A DNA stretch of 64,000 nt from Ruminococcus sp. XPD3002 (GCA_900119535.1 FPJT01000003.1:1-64000); one strand, 5' to 3'. Counted from the first letter of the stretch, positions 7,102 to 17,689 are shown. The notes: generated from the sequence alone by a model not told the origin. A program made the numbers and translations.

Positions 7102-9423
7102 ATGAAATTTGAACGACTTCTTGCAAGACGGTATATTTTCTCCCAGAAACGCCACACGCTCCTGACTATATGCAGTATAGCTATCGCAGCAGCCTTTATG
7201 GCAATGGTCTTCACCTGTTTTACAACGGTATCCAAATGCTCCAGAGCCGTTACATATGATAAAACTCCCTATCACGTGCTTATCTACGAGATAACCACTG
7301 AACAGGCTTCTGAGCTCGCTAAAGAATCCATGATAGAGTCTATTAAGCTAAAACCTATCCCTAATGATATACAGCGCCGCTCCTCTGCAAGGATAATGCT
7401 GAAAAAAGGTATCAAGGATATAAACGTCTATCTTGACGAACTGTTCGCTAAATATGACTTTGGATTCAATATAACCGATGAAGGAAAGTTCGAGATAAAC
7501 CGTCCACTGATGAATAAAGACCTCATTGATGATACGGCTCGCTTCAACTGGCTCACGGTTATATGTCTCCTATACATATTTGCGCTGTTTTTCGCTTCAT
7601 GCCTCAGAATGATAATCGATACAGCTTTTGAAGTGTCATCCAAGGAGAAAGAGAAACAGTTCGGTGTTCTTCAGTCCGTTGGTGCAACACCTAAGCAGAT
7701 AGTACGCATAATAACATCCGAAGCAATCTTTCAGTGCATAGCTGCTGTTCCCCTCGGCACTGCACTGGGCGTAGGTCTGTCCTATATAGCGTATCACAAC
7801 GTCATAAATAGCGGACTTCTTCAGGAGCTTTTAACCGTGAAAAAAACCGAAGAACTTATTCATTTCCACATTTCCTGGCTTGCGCTCGCAGCAGCAGCGT
7901 CACTTTCCGTTGTATGGGTTCTTTTCTCTGCATACGGCGTAGGCATGAGAATAATCAAAATGAGCCCCATACAGGCTATAAGCAACAGAAGCAACAAGAT
8001 AGTCAAGGTAAAGAAACATTCACTATTCGGAGTTCTATTCGGCTGGAAAGGAAAGCTTGCTTCACGCAACGTCCGCAGACAGAAAAAACGCTATATCATT
8101 ACATTGTTATCGATCGTTGTTTCTATAACGTTGATATCAAGCTCATCCATCGTTATGAAAGCTTTCACAAGTATGATGAATATCTCTAATATCGGCTTGT
8201 TCGGTCAGGAAGACTTTCAAGACTTTGAATTGCGGCTTATACATGTGACTAACGATAAATCCTACAACAGCTTAGATGATCCGCTCGCTCTTTCAAACGC
8301 TGTAAAGGAGCTTGAAGCTTCAGGCTATTTTAAAAACATTAATTACGATTACGGAAATAACGGCAAAATAACTAACGAAGAAGAAACCGGATTGTCAGGA
8401 CATTGTGAGATACAATATGTAACAAGAGAAAAATACAATAAATTCATAGAGAAAAAAACAGGTATTTCCTATGACGAAATGACAGAAAAAGGATATTTAC
8501 TCATCAGTCAGCGAAATAAAGAACAGATCAAAAACGATAAAATAGAGGATCTGAAATTAGAACTCACTTTCGTGCATAACATTTCAGATGAAGAGTATGA
8601 AAAAATGAGCGAAGATGAGAAAAAAGAAGTAAAAACATCTTCATCCCGGATAAATATGGACGAATCAAACAAGAGACGTACAAGCAAAAAAACATACGAA
8701 CAGAATTTCGATATTGTCTCCGAATTAAATGCAGATGATATTATTAATCCGCGGATAAACCTCGCTGAAGATACCTACTTGAATGCCATTCTTGTAAGTA
8801 CAGTAGACAGATACGAAAAAAACGATCATTCATACTACTATGATTTCACGCCTTTCAACTACCTTATCAGCTGTGATCTGAAAGACAGTGACGACGTAAA
8901 CGAAGCTCTTCACTACCTCGATAATAGTCATTACGTGACTTTGGACATAGACTGGCGCAAGATAAAAACTGAAGCTGACCTTGAAATGTTCATAATCAGA
9001 ACGGCAGTTGCTTTCCTCAGTGTCATAATTGCTCTTATCGCAGCTGTTAATATGATAAACATAATAACCACGGGACTTATCAATAGAAACTCGGAAATAG
9101 CTTCCATGCAGTGCGTAGGAATGACTGAAGGTCAGCTCTACAAGGAAAGCATCATAGAATGTTTACAGTATGTGATTCCGGCTGCGATCGGTTCGGTTAT
9201 CATAAGCTCAGCAACAATGTTAGGTACCAAAGCATTCCTCAAAGCGGTACAGCTGGATGCAGATGAAATGTTCACTTATATGAATGTTAATATCGGAACT
9301 CCATTCCCAGTAATCGCTGTTGCATCTGTTGCTGCACTTATAATTGCTATAGTTTCCACGCTGATAACACTTAGGAGTATGCAGAAAAGAGGACTCATCG
9401 ACAGGATGAAAATGGTAGAATAA
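7102..9423 (+). CDS. FtsX-fold ABC transporter permease
   Basis: 773 residues after AAGGAGGG. It has two FtsX units: a membrane helix near 20-42, an outside segment, then three helices (about 150-285); and a second set with a helix near 332-355, a large charged outside domain (about 370-630) and three helices to the C-terminus. Motifs typical of the family are GVLQSVGATPKQI and ASMQCVGMTEGQL. The layout is MacB/YtrF-like with eight helices rather than the ten of BceB. It forms a transporter with the upstream ATPase. Substrate unknown. Confidence 0.85.
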   Translation: MKFERLLARRYIFSQKRHTLLTICSIAIAAAFMAMVFTCFTTVSKCSRAVTYDKTPYHVLIYEITTEQASELAKESMIESIKLKPIPNDIQRRSSARIMLKKGIKDINVYLDELFAKYDFGFNITDEGKFEINRPLMNKDLIDDTARFNWLTVICLLYIFALFFASCLRMIIDTAFEVSSKEKEKQFGVLQSVGATPKQIVRIITSEAIFQCIAAVPLGTALGVGLSYIAYHNVINSGLLQELLTVKKTEELIHFHISWLALAAAASLSVVWVLFSAYGVGMRIIKMSPIQAISNRSNKIVKVKKHSLFGVLFGWKGKLASRNVRRQKKRYIITLLSIVVSITLISSSSIVMKAFTSMMNISNIGLFGQEDFQDFELRLIHVTNDKSYNSLDDPLALSNAVKELEASGYFKNINYDYGNNGKITNEEETGLSGHCEIQYVTREKYNKFIEKKTGISYDEMTEKGYLLISQRNKEQIKNDKIEDLKLELTFVHNISDEEYEKMSEDEKKEVKTSSSRINMDESNKRRTSKKTYEQNFDIVSELNADDIINPRINLAEDTYLNAILVSTVDRYEKNDHSYYYDFTPFNYLISCDLKDSDDVNEALHYLDNSHYVTLDIDWRKIKTEADLEMFIIRTAVAFLSVIIALIAAVNMINIITTGLINRNSEIASMQCVGMTEGQLYKESIIECLQYVIPAAIGSVIISSATMLGTKAFLKAVQLDADEMFTYMNVNIGTPFPVIAVASVAALIIAIVSTLITLRSMQKRGLIDRMKMVE

Positions 9424-9525
9424 ATTTTACATGCAAATTAATTATACATAAGAACCGGTATAATAAATAATACAAAGTAAAATTTATTATACAGAAATTG
9501 CAATTTTAATTTTACATTTATTATC

Positions 9526-9556
9526 AAAGGACGTACTCTGTGCGTCCTTTCATTTA
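9526..9556 (+). terminator. Terminator of ABC transporter operon
   Basis: AAAGGACG / CGTCCTTT stem followed by CATTTAT. Confidence 0.7.
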
Positions 9557-9583
9557 TCTATCACAATTATCACAATTTTACAG

Positions 9584-9612
9584 TTGTTTTTTCGCCTTAG
9601 ATGTGTTATAAT
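9584..9612 (+). promoter_or_regulatory. Promoter of ftsH
   Basis: TTGTTT (9584-9589), 17-base spacer, TATAAT (9607-9612). Confidence 0.7.
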
Positions 9613-9640
9613 TTTGTCACACGAAAAGGAGTTGATAAAT

Positions 9641-11476
9641 ATGAAGGATGATAAAAACAATATTCTGAAACAGGTGCTCATCTATCTGACCATTTCCCTT
9701 ATTCTTCTTCTGGTATTCAATGCTGTTCTGCTTCCTATGATAAGCAACAGCAAAGTTACCGAAACAGACTACAGCTATTTCTTAGAGCAAGTGGATGAGG
9801 GAAACGTAACTGAAGTTAAACTCGATGATACCGAGGTCCACTTCAAGGTTAGAGATGAAAGCGGAAAATTTCATAGCTACGTAACAGGTGCTATGGACGA
9901 TCCCGATCTTGTTTCACGCCTTCACGAGAACAGTAAAATTGTATTTACAAAAAATTATCAGAAGGACAACGCACTTTTTACTTTTCTTGTAAGCTGGGTT
10001 CTCCCTTTTATATTTATAATAGTACTGAGCAATGTACTGTTCAAGGGTATCACCAGCCGAATGGGCGGAACCAATGCAATGACCTTTGGTAAAAGTAACG
10101 CCAAGATTTATGTAAAGGCACAGACAGGCAAAACTTTTAACGATGTTGCAGGTCAGGACGAGGCAAAGGAGGCACTCGAAGAAATTGTCGATTTTCTTCA
10201 TAATCCGCAAAAATATGCTGAAATCGGAGCATCTCTCCCCAAAGGTGCTCTCCTTGTAGGACCTCCCGGTACAGGTAAGACACTTCTCGCTCAGGCAGTC
10301 GCAGGTGAGGCTAATGTCCCCTTCTTCTCAATATCCGGCTCGGAGTTCGTTGAGATGTTTGTAGGAATGGGCGCGGCAAAGGTTCGTGACCTCTTCAAGC
10401 AGGCAAATGAAAAAGCTCCATGTATCGTATTTATTGACGAGATCGATACCATCGGTAAAAAGCGTGACGGCAGTATCAACAGCAATGATGAGCGTGAACA
10501 GACTCTGAACCAGCTTCTGACCGAGATGGACGGCTTTGACGGTAAAAAAGGAGTTGTTATTCTTGCAGCTACAAACCGTCCCGAGTCACTTGATCCCGCA
10601 CTTCTCCGTCCCGGAAGATTTGACAGACGAATTCCGGTTGAGCTTCCTGATCTTGGCGGACGTGAAGCAATCCTTAAAGTCCACGCAGCTAAAATCAAAT
10701 ATGACAGCGATATCGACTTCAATGCTATTGCAAGAGCTACAGCAGGTGCGTCCGGTGCAGAGCTTGCAAACATAATCAACGAATCCGCACTCAGAGCAGT
10801 AAGAGGCGGCAGAAAATCCGTGAATCAGTTTGACCTTGAAGAAAGCGTAGAAGTGGTTATCGCCGGTTATCAGCGTAAAAACGCAGTTATCTCACAGCAG
10901 GAAAAGGAAATAATAGCATACCACGAGATAGGTCACGCTCTTGTTGCTGCAAAACAGAAGAATTCCGCTCCCGTACATAAGATCACAATTATACCACGTA
11001 CCTCGGGTGCACTCGGTTACACTATGCAGGTGGACGAGGGAGAAAAGTTCCTTATGACCAAGGAAGAAGCACTTGCAAGGATATGTACTCTTACAGGAGG
11101 ACGTTCCGCAGAAGAACTGATCTTCAACAGCTGTACAAGCGGAGCTTCAAATGACATAGAACAGGCAACAAAGCTTGCAAGGGCAATGGTCACACGTTAC
11201 GGAATGAGCTCTGGATTTGATATGATCGCGCTTGAAACTGTTTCAAACCAGTATCTCGGCGGAGATCCTACTCTCGCCTGCTCTCCCGAAACGGCTTCAA
11301 AGATCGATGATGAGGTCAACAATATTGTAAAACGCTCTCACGAGAAAGCTATAATGATACTGCGTGAGAACATTGAAAAGCTTCATGAACTTGCACACTA
11401 TCTCCTTGAAAAAGAAACGATCACAGGTGACGAATTCATGGGGATACTGAACTCCGAAAGTCCTGTTACCGTCTGA
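9641..11476 (+). CDS. ftsH: ATP-dependent zinc metalloprotease FtsH
   Basis: 611 residues, the usual FtsH length. The ATG at 9641 is chosen because AAGGAG stands before it; the longer frame from 9584 would start inside the promoter. N-terminal membrane helix (about 12-32), outside domain, second helix (about 108-130), AAA+ module with Walker A GPPGTGKT (207-214), Walker B VFIDEID and the second region of homology (RPGRFDR), then the zinc site HEIGH (428-432). It is a membrane-bound hexameric protease that extracts and degrades membrane and regulatory proteins. Single-gene unit between its own promoter and terminator. Confidence 0.96.
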   Translation: MKDDKNNILKQVLIYLTISLILLLVFNAVLLPMISNSKVTETDYSYFLEQVDEGNVTEVKLDDTEVHFKVRDESGKFHSYVTGAMDDPDLVSRLHENSKIVFTKNYQKDNALFTFLVSWVLPFIFIIVLSNVLFKGITSRMGGTNAMTFGKSNAKIYVKAQTGKTFNDVAGQDEAKEALEEIVDFLHNPQKYAEIGASLPKGALLVGPPGTGKTLLAQAVAGEANVPFFSISGSEFVEMFVGMGAAKVRDLFKQANEKAPCIVFIDEIDTIGKKRDGSINSNDEREQTLNQLLTEMDGFDGKKGVVILAATNRPESLDPALLRPGRFDRRIPVELPDLGGREAILKVHAAKIKYDSDIDFNAIARATAGASGAELANIINESALRAVRGGRKSVNQFDLEESVEVVIAGYQRKNAVISQQEKEIIAYHEIGHALVAAKQKNSAPVHKITIIPRTSGALGYTMQVDEGEKFLMTKEEALARICTLTGGRSAEELIFNSCTSGASNDIEQATKLARAMVTRYGMSSGFDMIALETVSNQYLGGDPTLACSPETASKIDDEVNNIVKRSHEKAIMILRENIEKLHELAHYLLEKETITGDEFMGILNSESPVTV

Positions 11477-11486
11477 TAAATTTAAC

Positions 11487-11523
11487 AAAAATCCCGATAA
11501 TTCTACCTGATTATCGGGATTTT
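11487..11523 (+). terminator. Terminator of ftsH
   Basis: AAAATCCCGATAAT / ATTATCGGGATTTT stem with an 8-base loop. Confidence 0.85.
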
Positions 11524-11543
11524 GCCGATTTTTACGCAAACTA

Positions 11544-11572
11544 TTGACTATTTACCGAAAAAATGCGATAAT
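11544..11572 (+). promoter_or_regulatory. Promoter of small exporter gene
   Basis: TTGACT (11544-11549), 17-base spacer, GATAAT (11567-11572). Confidence 0.75.
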
Positions 11573-11606
11573 ATCTTAGGAATAAATATGAAAGTGAGTC
11601 TATAAT

Positions 11607-12080
11607 ATGTGGAAATACATTCTAACTTTTCTTGTATCTATGGTGCCTATCGTTGAACTCCGCGGCGCTATACCGATTGGAGTTGCAAATGGTGTGCCCT
11701 GGCAGCAGGCTGTTCTTATAAGTATGATCGGTAACATGATCCCTGTGCCTTTTATCTTCTTCTTTGCAAGAAAGGTGCTTGAATGGGGACAGGACAAGCC
11801 TGTTATCGGTAAATTCTTCTCTTGGTGTCTGAAAAAAGGACACCACGGCGGTGAAAAGCTTCAGGAAAAAGCAGGTAAGGGAATGTTCCTTGCACTTCTC
11901 CTCTTTGTTGGTATTCCGCTTCCCGGAACAGGAGCATGGACAGGCACTCTTGCTGCAAGTCTCCTTGATCTCGATTTCAAGAAAAGTATTCTTGCAGTTA
12001 CCTGCGGAGTTCTCCTTGCTGCGATCATAATCACAGTTCTTACACTTGCAGGAGTTTCCGCTTTTACAGCTATAAAGTAA
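11607..12080 (+). CDS. Small multidrug-export-like membrane protein (COG2426 family)
   Basis: 157 residues with about four membrane segments. The start VSMVPIVELRGAIPIGVANGVP and the internal FVGIPLPGTGAWTGTLAA are hallmarks of the Sm_multidrug_ex family, which is distantly DedA-like. Despite the family name no substrate has been established to my knowledge. Monocistronic, with its own promoter and terminator. Confidence 0.85.
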   Translation: MWKYILTFLVSMVPIVELRGAIPIGVANGVPWQQAVLISMIGNMIPVPFIFFFARKVLEWGQDKPVIGKFFSWCLKKGHHGGEKLQEKAGKGMFLALLLFVGIPLPGTGAWTGTLAASLLDLDFKKSILAVTCGVLLAAIIITVLTLAGVSAFTAIK

Positions 12081-12105
12081 AAAAAGAGCCATATGGCTCT
12101 TTTTT
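12080..12105. terminator. Bidirectional terminator between convergent genes
   Basis: AAAAAAGAGCCAT / ATGGCTCTTTTTT forms a perfect palindrome that gives a U tract in both directions. Confidence 0.9.
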
Positions 12106-12106
12106 G

Positions 12107-13888
12107 TTATATGAACGCCTGACGTTTCAGTATCGCAAATATCATCCGTCCCAATATTGCAAAGTAATTCTGATCTGTGACCGACCACTTCTTGAAACGT
12201 CCTATGTAACAGAACGAGATCATTCCCTTTACTATGCTTTCATCAGTCATAAGATACTGCACCGCTCCGCCTGTATTCTCAGCGGTAAGCTGTGCAAACG
12301 CATTATCATCACGTCCTTCAAGCTCGTTTACATTATCGATAGTGAAGATACCGTCTCCCGAAAAACGTTCGGTATAACGATTTTCAAGGAGATATGCCGC
12401 TCTCTTCGAGTTACTGTTTCCGCAGCTGAGTATCAGGTTCATTTCATTGCCTGCGTATATGCATATATCATCTATTGCAAACTCCTTGCGTATCTGTTCA
12501 AGAAGTACCGAAATATCGGGAAGGCTTCCGAAAACAAGGGATTCTGCGATATCACCTGCAAACACAAGCTTTTCCGTAGCATCCTTCTTGCTGCTGAGGA
12601 AAGCTATTTTGTTTTCTATGTCCTTCTCTACAGGTCCATGCTTCTCTATGTCGTAGATAACGTACCTGTTCTTACCCTTCTGCTGCGCTATATACAGGGC
12701 TTTATCAGCCTGCATGAAAAGTTCATCATATTCTGTGCTGTCTACGGGATAAGTTGAAATACCCATGGAACACGTCATCTGAAAATTATCTGCTCGTTCG
12801 GAAAAAGCGGATTCTGTATTAGTGCGTATTGCCCTAAGGATTCCGCGAAGATCGGTCTCGTCTCTTGTGTCTTCTATTATAATAAGGAAACTGCTTCCGC
12901 TTATTCTTCCTGCGTATCCCCTCTCACCTATCTCTTTTTTGATTATCCCTGCCACTGTATAAACTACCTCATCGCCGAAAAGATGTCCGTAGCTTTTATT
13001 GATGTCCGTAAAATCATCGATATCAAGTATAACAAGGTTGACGTTATATGAAGGACGTCCTGCAAGTATGTCCATAGCAACTGCAGTAACGGTGTTCTTG
13101 CTGAGAAGTCCCGAGAGCTGATCTCTGTTCGCTTCGATCGCAAGATTGATCTCTTTAGTCCGGAGTCTTGCGCTTACTACCGATATTATTCCGCTGACAA
13201 GTTTCTTTTTAGGTTCGGTGTATCTCGTAACGCCCCTGAAAAGACACATTTCCCTGATTTTTCCGAATGTCAGAAGCGAGGTTTCAAGCTCGTGATCGAA
13301 CCTGTATACTCCGTTTCTTATATCATCACATAAACGGCTGAATGTGTCGGTATACCGTGAAAGGATCATACCTGAGTCTATCGCATCCTTCTGCCACTTA
13401 TCAAGCAGTTCATCAGCTATTGTGATGCTACGGCAGGCATCAAACATAAATATCTTTATCCGTCCCGTTTCAAAGCTGTATTCAAATGCAAGGTCGCTGA
13501 TAAGACTGAGGTAGTACCTGAGTTCAGAAGCGCTTCTCTCAGCTGAAAAAGTTCTCTCACCCAATGAAAAGATATCACTGAGAGTTATCTCGTAAAGCGG
13601 CGGTTCGCCTTCTGCTGTGATCCGCTTTACGGACGCAAGTACCCAGCTCATTTCACCGCTGATACCGCACATACGGACAACTGTACGGCGGATGCCGCCA
13701 ATATCAGCAAGCCGAAGGGATTCTTCAAGGCGCGGATAGTCCTCTTCCTCGATAGTACGGCGTATAGAATAAATAGCATCGTTGCCGAAAAAGGAAAAAA
13801 ACGCTTCATCTGCATTCTGAGTATGCAGACTTTCATCCACAACAACTCTTCCTATCCTGCAAATTGTCTTATCAAGAGAATGTTCCAT
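12107..13888 (-). CDS. PAS-GGDEF-GAF-like protein with degenerate GGDEF motif
   Basis: 593 residues; ATG at 13888 after GGAGGTGC. The N-terminal 230 residues look like one or two PAS-type sensor regions. A GGDEF domain spans about 255-410: DIDDFTDINKSYGHLFGDE, the active-site loop, then CSMGISTYP and ADKALYIAQQKGKNRYVIYD. The signature loop reads RISGSSF instead of RxGGDEF, so the catalytic Asp/Glu are both Ser. A C-terminal region (about 460-593) looks like a GAF-type domain. It is probably not an active diguanylate cyclase; it may bind nucleotide or serve as a signalling scaffold. No membrane segment, so cytoplasmic. Confidence 0.82.
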   Translation of the reverse strand: MEHSLDKTICRIGRVVVDESLHTQNADEAFFSFFGNDAIYSIRRTIEEEDYPRLEESLRLADIGGIRRTVVRMCGISGEMSWVLASVKRITAEGEPPLYEITLSDIFSLGERTFSAERSASELRYYLSLISDLAFEYSFETGRIKIFMFDACRSITIADELLDKWQKDAIDSGMILSRYTDTFSRLCDDIRNGVYRFDHELETSLLTFGKIREMCLFRGVTRYTEPKKKLVSGIISVVSARLRTKEINLAIEANRDQLSGLLSKNTVTAVAMDILAGRPSYNVNLVILDIDDFTDINKSYGHLFGDEVVYTVAGIIKKEIGERGYAGRISGSSFLIIIEDTRDETDLRGILRAIRTNTESAFSERADNFQMTCSMGISTYPVDSTEYDELFMQADKALYIAQQKGKNRYVIYDIEKHGPVEKDIENKIAFLSSKKDATEKLVFAGDIAESLVFGSLPDISVLLEQIRKEFAIDDICIYAGNEMNLILSCGNSNSKRAAYLLENRYTERFSGDGIFTIDNVNELEGRDDNAFAQLTAENTGGAVQYLMTDESIVKGMISFCYIGRFKKWSVTDQNYFAILGRMIFAILKRQAFI

Positions 13889-13916
13889 TACGCACCTCCA
13901 ACAGTTATTTTAGTAT

Positions 13917-13945
13917 ATTATAACACAATTGGAAATAACGGTCAA
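13917..13945 (-). promoter_or_regulatory. Promoter of GGDEF-like gene
   Basis: Minus strand TTGACC (13945-13940), 17-base spacer, TATAAT (13922-13917). Confidence 0.75.
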
Positions 13946-13990
13946 GACAGTCATCACAACTTATTAACAAAAAATTAACATATCTATATG

Positions 13991-14018
13991 TTGAATCCTC
14001 ACATATATAGTGTATAAT
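13991..14018 (+). promoter_or_regulatory. Promoter of AI-2E family transporter
   Basis: TTGAAT (13991-13996), 16-base spacer, TATAAT (14013-14018). Confidence 0.65.
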
Positions 14019-14051
14019 AATAGTGTATAAACTTACAGGAGATCTTAACCA

Positions 14052-15320
14052 ATGGACAAAAAAGAAATAAAACATTATGCCGCCTTCGGGCTTACGGCAA
14101 TAATCGTATGCTATATCATCCAGCACTTCGCACTCGTTGAAAAAGCCGCAGGTATCGCTCTCGGGGCGCTTACTCCGCTTATCCTTGGCGCTATAATAGC
14201 TTACATTTTCAATATCATACTAAGCTGGTTCGAGAAGCACTTTTTTCCAAAGACAAAAACAGGCTTCATCCAATTTTCGAGACGTCCCGTTTGTCTTGTT
14301 ATCTCGTTTCTGATCGCAATTGGTGTGGTAGTACTGATACTGAACATTGTTATCCCGGAACTTATCAATGCTGTCAAACTCATTTCAGCCAAGATACCTC
14401 CGCTGGTTGTAACAGGAAAAGAATACATACTCCACAAGCTCAGAGAATACCCTGAGATACAGGCACAGGCTACCGAACTATTTAACGAATTTGATACCAG
14501 TCAGATAGACTGGGCTTCTATTACCGGAAAAGTAACAGGTGTACTGAAATCGGGACTTCTCGGAATAATCAGCTCGGCAGTCGGCTTCCTCGGCGCTCTT
14601 ACGGGCACAGTCACAAATATCGTACTCGCAGTCATCTTCGCTATATACCTTCTTCTGAGAAAAGACAAACTCCTTTGCGATATCGGAAGATTCCAAAAGG
14701 TCTACTGCAGTGAGAAAACAAATGCACGCATCAACCGCGTATTCGCTACCGCTAATACAACTTTCCAGAGTTTCTTTATCGGACAGTTCGTTGAAGCTAT
14801 AATACTCGGCTCGCTCTGTTTCATAGGTATGACCATACTTCGTCTGCCGTATGCAGGAATGAGCGGTACTCTCGTCGGAGTTACCGCACTTATCCCAATA
14901 GTCGGGGCTTTCCTCGGTGCAGGTATAAGTGCTTTCATAATCGCTACGGAAAACCCTATGCAGGCACTTATTTTTATCATCTTCCTTATCATCCTCCAAC
15001 AGCTTGAAGGTAATATCATCTATCCGAAGGTTGTCGGAAATTCTATCGGACTCCCCGGTATATGGGTGCTTGCGGCAGTTACAGTCGGAGGCGGACTATT
15101 CGGAATCCTTGGAATGATGGTAGGTGTCCCGCTTGCAGCTACTGTATACAAACTTGTATTTGACAGCCTTGAAAATAAAGAAGCGGAAAAAGGTATAATC
15201 AACGTCTCCACTGATAAAAAAACTGACACTCCAAAAGTGACAAAAAAGAATAAAAAAGAAAAACGTATACGTAATTCAGGTTCGGCACATAATAAGAACA
15301 AACAGAATAAAAAGCATTAA
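14052..15320 (+). CDS. AI-2E family transporter (PerM/TqsA-like)
   Basis: 422 residues; ATG at 14052 after AGGAG. About eight membrane helices: two at the start (ALGALTPLILGAIIAYIFN), one near 78-98, a soluble segment (about 100-170), then the conserved part with FIGQFVEAIILG, LPYAGMSGTLVG, IPIVGAFLGA and QQLEGNIIYPKVVGNSIGL. The tail from about 375 is a Lys/Asn-rich cytoplasmic extension. Family members move small solutes or ions; the AI-2 role is proven only for some. Monocistronic. Confidence 0.9.
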   Translation: MDKKEIKHYAAFGLTAIIVCYIIQHFALVEKAAGIALGALTPLILGAIIAYIFNIILSWFEKHFFPKTKTGFIQFSRRPVCLVISFLIAIGVVVLILNIVIPELINAVKLISAKIPPLVVTGKEYILHKLREYPEIQAQATELFNEFDTSQIDWASITGKVTGVLKSGLLGIISSAVGFLGALTGTVTNIVLAVIFAIYLLLRKDKLLCDIGRFQKVYCSEKTNARINRVFATANTTFQSFFIGQFVEAIILGSLCFIGMTILRLPYAGMSGTLVGVTALIPIVGAFLGAGISAFIIATENPMQALIFIIFLIILQQLEGNIIYPKVVGNSIGLPGIWVLAAVTVGGGLFGILGMMVGVPLAATVYKLVFDSLENKEAEKGIINVSTDKKTDTPKVTKKNKKEKRIRNSGSAHNKNKQNKKH

Positions 15321-15370
15321 ATTTCTCCTTATTACACAAATACGTCAAACAAACTTAAAAAAAATTATTT

Positions 15371-15421
15371 CGGCAAAAAAATTAGTTAGACAATTGCTAC
15401 TGTTTTTTTGCCGTTTTTTTT
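15371..15421 (+). terminator. Terminator of AI-2E transporter gene
   Basis: CGGCAAAAAAA / TTTTTTTGCCG stem with a 21-base loop, followed by a run of T. Confidence 0.75.
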
Positions 15422-15505
15422 CAAAAATTATCAGAAAAGCAACCGTGTGTTCCTGAAAAATAAAAAAATTGCGATCAATTCGATTGCACTCGGCTAACAA
15501 GGAGA

Positions 15506-15534
15506 TTGACAAAAAATCTACAATGTGATACTAT
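15506..15534 (+). promoter_or_regulatory. Promoter of the formate-lyase operon
   Basis: TTGACA (15506-15511), 17-base spacer, TACTAT (15529-15534). Confidence 0.7.
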
Positions 15535-15574
15535 TATGTATAGCAAATTATATTTAAAGGAGTCCTGATCAATC

Positions 15575-17689
15575 ATGTTACACTATTTAAATGAATTTCC
15601 AAAAGAATGGGATGGCTTTGAACATGGCCGCTGGTGTAATTCATCAGTAAATGTACGTGACTTCATCAAGAAAAACTATACCCCCTATGACGGTGACGAA
15701 AGCTTCCTCCAGGGACCTACTGAGGCTACCAAGAAGCTCTGGGACCAGGTTATGGACCTCTCTCGTCAGGAGCGTGAGGCAGGCGGAGTTCTTGATATGG
15801 ACACTAAGATCATATCAACTATTACTTCCCACGGTGCAGGTTACCTCAACAAGGACCTTGAACAGATCGTCGGCCTTCAGACTGACAAGCCCTTCAAGCG
15901 TTCTCTCCAGCCTTTCGGCGGTATCAGAATGGCTCAGCAGGCTTGCAGGGAGTATGGTTATGAAGTCGATCAGGAGGTAGTTGATATCTTCACAAAGTAC
16001 AGAAAGACTCATAATCAGGGCGTTTTCGATGCTTATACTCCCGAGATGCGTATGGCTCGTCATTCAGCTATACTCACAGGTCTTCCCGATGCTTACGGCA
16101 GAGGAAGAATCATCGGCGACTACAGAAGAGTTGCCCTCTATGGTATCGATATCCTTATCGCTGACAAGAAGCACCAGATAGATACTTCTCTCGTAAGAAT
16201 GACTTCTAAGAACATCCGTCTCCGTGAAGAGCTTTCCGAACAGGTCCGCGCACTCCAGGATCTTAAGAAGCTCGGCGAGATCTACGGTTTCGATATCTCC
16301 AAGCCTGCTGCTAATGCAAAGGAAGCTGTACAGTGGCTCTACTTCGGATACCTTGCAGCTGTCAAGGAGCAGAATGGTGCTGCTATGTCTCTCGGACGTA
16401 CATCTACTTTCCTTGATATATATATCCAGCGTGACCTTGAAAGAGGTCTCATCACTGAGGAACAGGCTCAGGAACTTATCGACCACTTCATCATGAAGCT
16501 CCGTATCGTAAAGTTCGCACGTACTCCCGAGTACAACTCACTCTTCTCAGGCGATCCTACATGGGTAACCGAGTCTATCGGCGGTGTAGGTGTTGACGGT
16601 AATCACCTTGTTACAAAGAACAGCTTCCGTTACCTCCATACTCTCGAAAACCTCGGCACTGCTCCAGAGCCTAACATGACAGTTCTCTGGTCCACAAAGC
16701 TTCCTCAGAACTTCAAGAGATACTGCGCTAAGATGTCTATCCAGACTTCTTCTATCCAGTACGAGAACGACGATATGATGAGAGTTATCCACGGCGATGA
16801 CTACGCTATCGCTTGCTGCGTATCTTCTATGAGAGTCGGCAAGGAAATGCAGTTCTTCGGTGCAAGAGCTAACCTTGCAAAGTGCCTTCTCTACGCTATA
16901 AACGGCGGTGTTGATGAGAGACTCGGACTTCAGGTCGGTCCTAAATACAGACCGGTTGATACTGAATACCTCGATTTCAATGACGTATGGGACAAGTACC
17001 TCGATATGATGGAATGGCTCGCAGGTCTTTATGTCAATACCCTCAACGTTATCCACTACATGCACGATAAGTACAGCTATGAAAGACTTCAGATGGCTCT
17101 CCACGACAGAGATGTTAAACGTTACTTTGCTACAGGTATTGCAGGTCTTTCAGTTGTTGCAGACTCACTCTCTGCTATCAAGTACGCTAAGGTAAAGCCT
17201 ATCCGCAAGGATCTTGAGATCAAGGACAAGGCTGGAAATGTAGTTGACGTTGCCAAGAATGTTGTTGTTGACTATGAGATCGAAGGAGACTTCCCGAAAT
17301 ACGGTAATAATGATGACCGTGTTGACCAGATCGCTGTTACAGTTGTACGCACATTCATGGATATGATCAGAAAGCACCACACTTACCGTGACGGTGTTCC
17401 TACAATGTCTATCCTTACTATCACTTCAAACGTTGTTTACGGTAAGAAGACAGGTAACACTCCCGACGGACGTAAGCAGGGCGTTCCACTCGCACCAGGT
17501 GCTAACCCGATGCACGGCAGAGATACTCACGGTGCTGTTGCTTCACTTTCATCTGTTGCAAAGCTCCCGTTCCGCCACGCTCAGGACGGTATCTCAAATA
17601 CATTCTCTATAGTTCCTGATGCTCTCGGTAAGGATATGCAGGTATTTGCAGGCGATCTCGACCTTGAAACACTCAGAGGAGAAAACTAA
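15575..17689 (+). CDS. pflB: Pyruvate formate-lyase, barrel subunit lacking the glycyl-radical domain
   Basis: 704 residues; ATG at 15575 after AAAGGAG. It matches the PflB barrel throughout: [21 protein letters not shown], the catalytic pair Cys414-Cys415 in [27 protein letters not shown], and [11 protein letters not shown]. Usual PflB is about 740-760 residues and carries RVSGYAV near its end. Here the protein stops (RGEN) 15 residues after LGKDMQ, so the radical glycine is absent. The missing part is encoded two genes downstream (17932-18171), the break falling in the linker before the radical domain. It converts pyruvate + CoA to acetyl-CoA + formate only with that partner. The stop overlaps the next start (TAATG). 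The activating enzyme PflA is not in the window. Confidence 0.93.
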   Translation: MLHYLNEFPKEWDGFEHGRWCNSSVNVRDFIKKNYTPYDGDESFLQGPTEATKKLWDQVMDLSRQEREAGGVLDMDTKIISTITSHGAGYLNKDLEQIVGLQTDKPFKRSLQPFGGIRMAQQACREYGYEVDQEVVDIFTKYRKTHNQGVFDAYTPEMRMARHSAILTGLPDAYGRGRIIGDYRRVALYGIDILIADKKHQIDTSLVRMTSKNIRLREELSEQVRALQDLKKLGEIYGFDISKPAANAKEAVQWLYFGYLAAVKEQNGAAMSLGRTSTFLDIYIQRDLERGLITEEQAQELIDHFIMKLRIVKFARTPEYNSLFSGDPTWVTESIGGVGVDGNHLVTKNSFRYLHTLENLGTAPEPNMTVLWSTKLPQNFKRYCAKMSIQTSSIQYENDDMMRVIHGDDYAIACCVSSMRVGKEMQFFGARANLAKCLLYAINGGVDERLGLQVGPKYRPVDTEYLDFNDVWDKYLDMMEWLAGLYVNTLNVIHYMHDKYSYERLQMALHDRDVKRYFATGIAGLSVVADSLSAIKYAKVKPIRKDLEIKDKAGNVVDVAKNVVVDYEIEGDFPKYGNNDDRVDQIAVTVVRTFMDMIRKHHTYRDGVPTMSILTITSNVVYGKKTGNTPDGRKQGVPLAPGANPMHGRDTHGAVASLSSVAKLPFRHAQDGISNTFSIVPDALGKDMQVFAGDLDLETLRGEN

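Noticed and set aside
12104..12757. Plus-strand 217-codon frame opposite the GGDEF-like gene
   Set aside because: No ribosome site, no recognisable motif, and antisense to a well-supported gene. It starts just after a bidirectional terminator.
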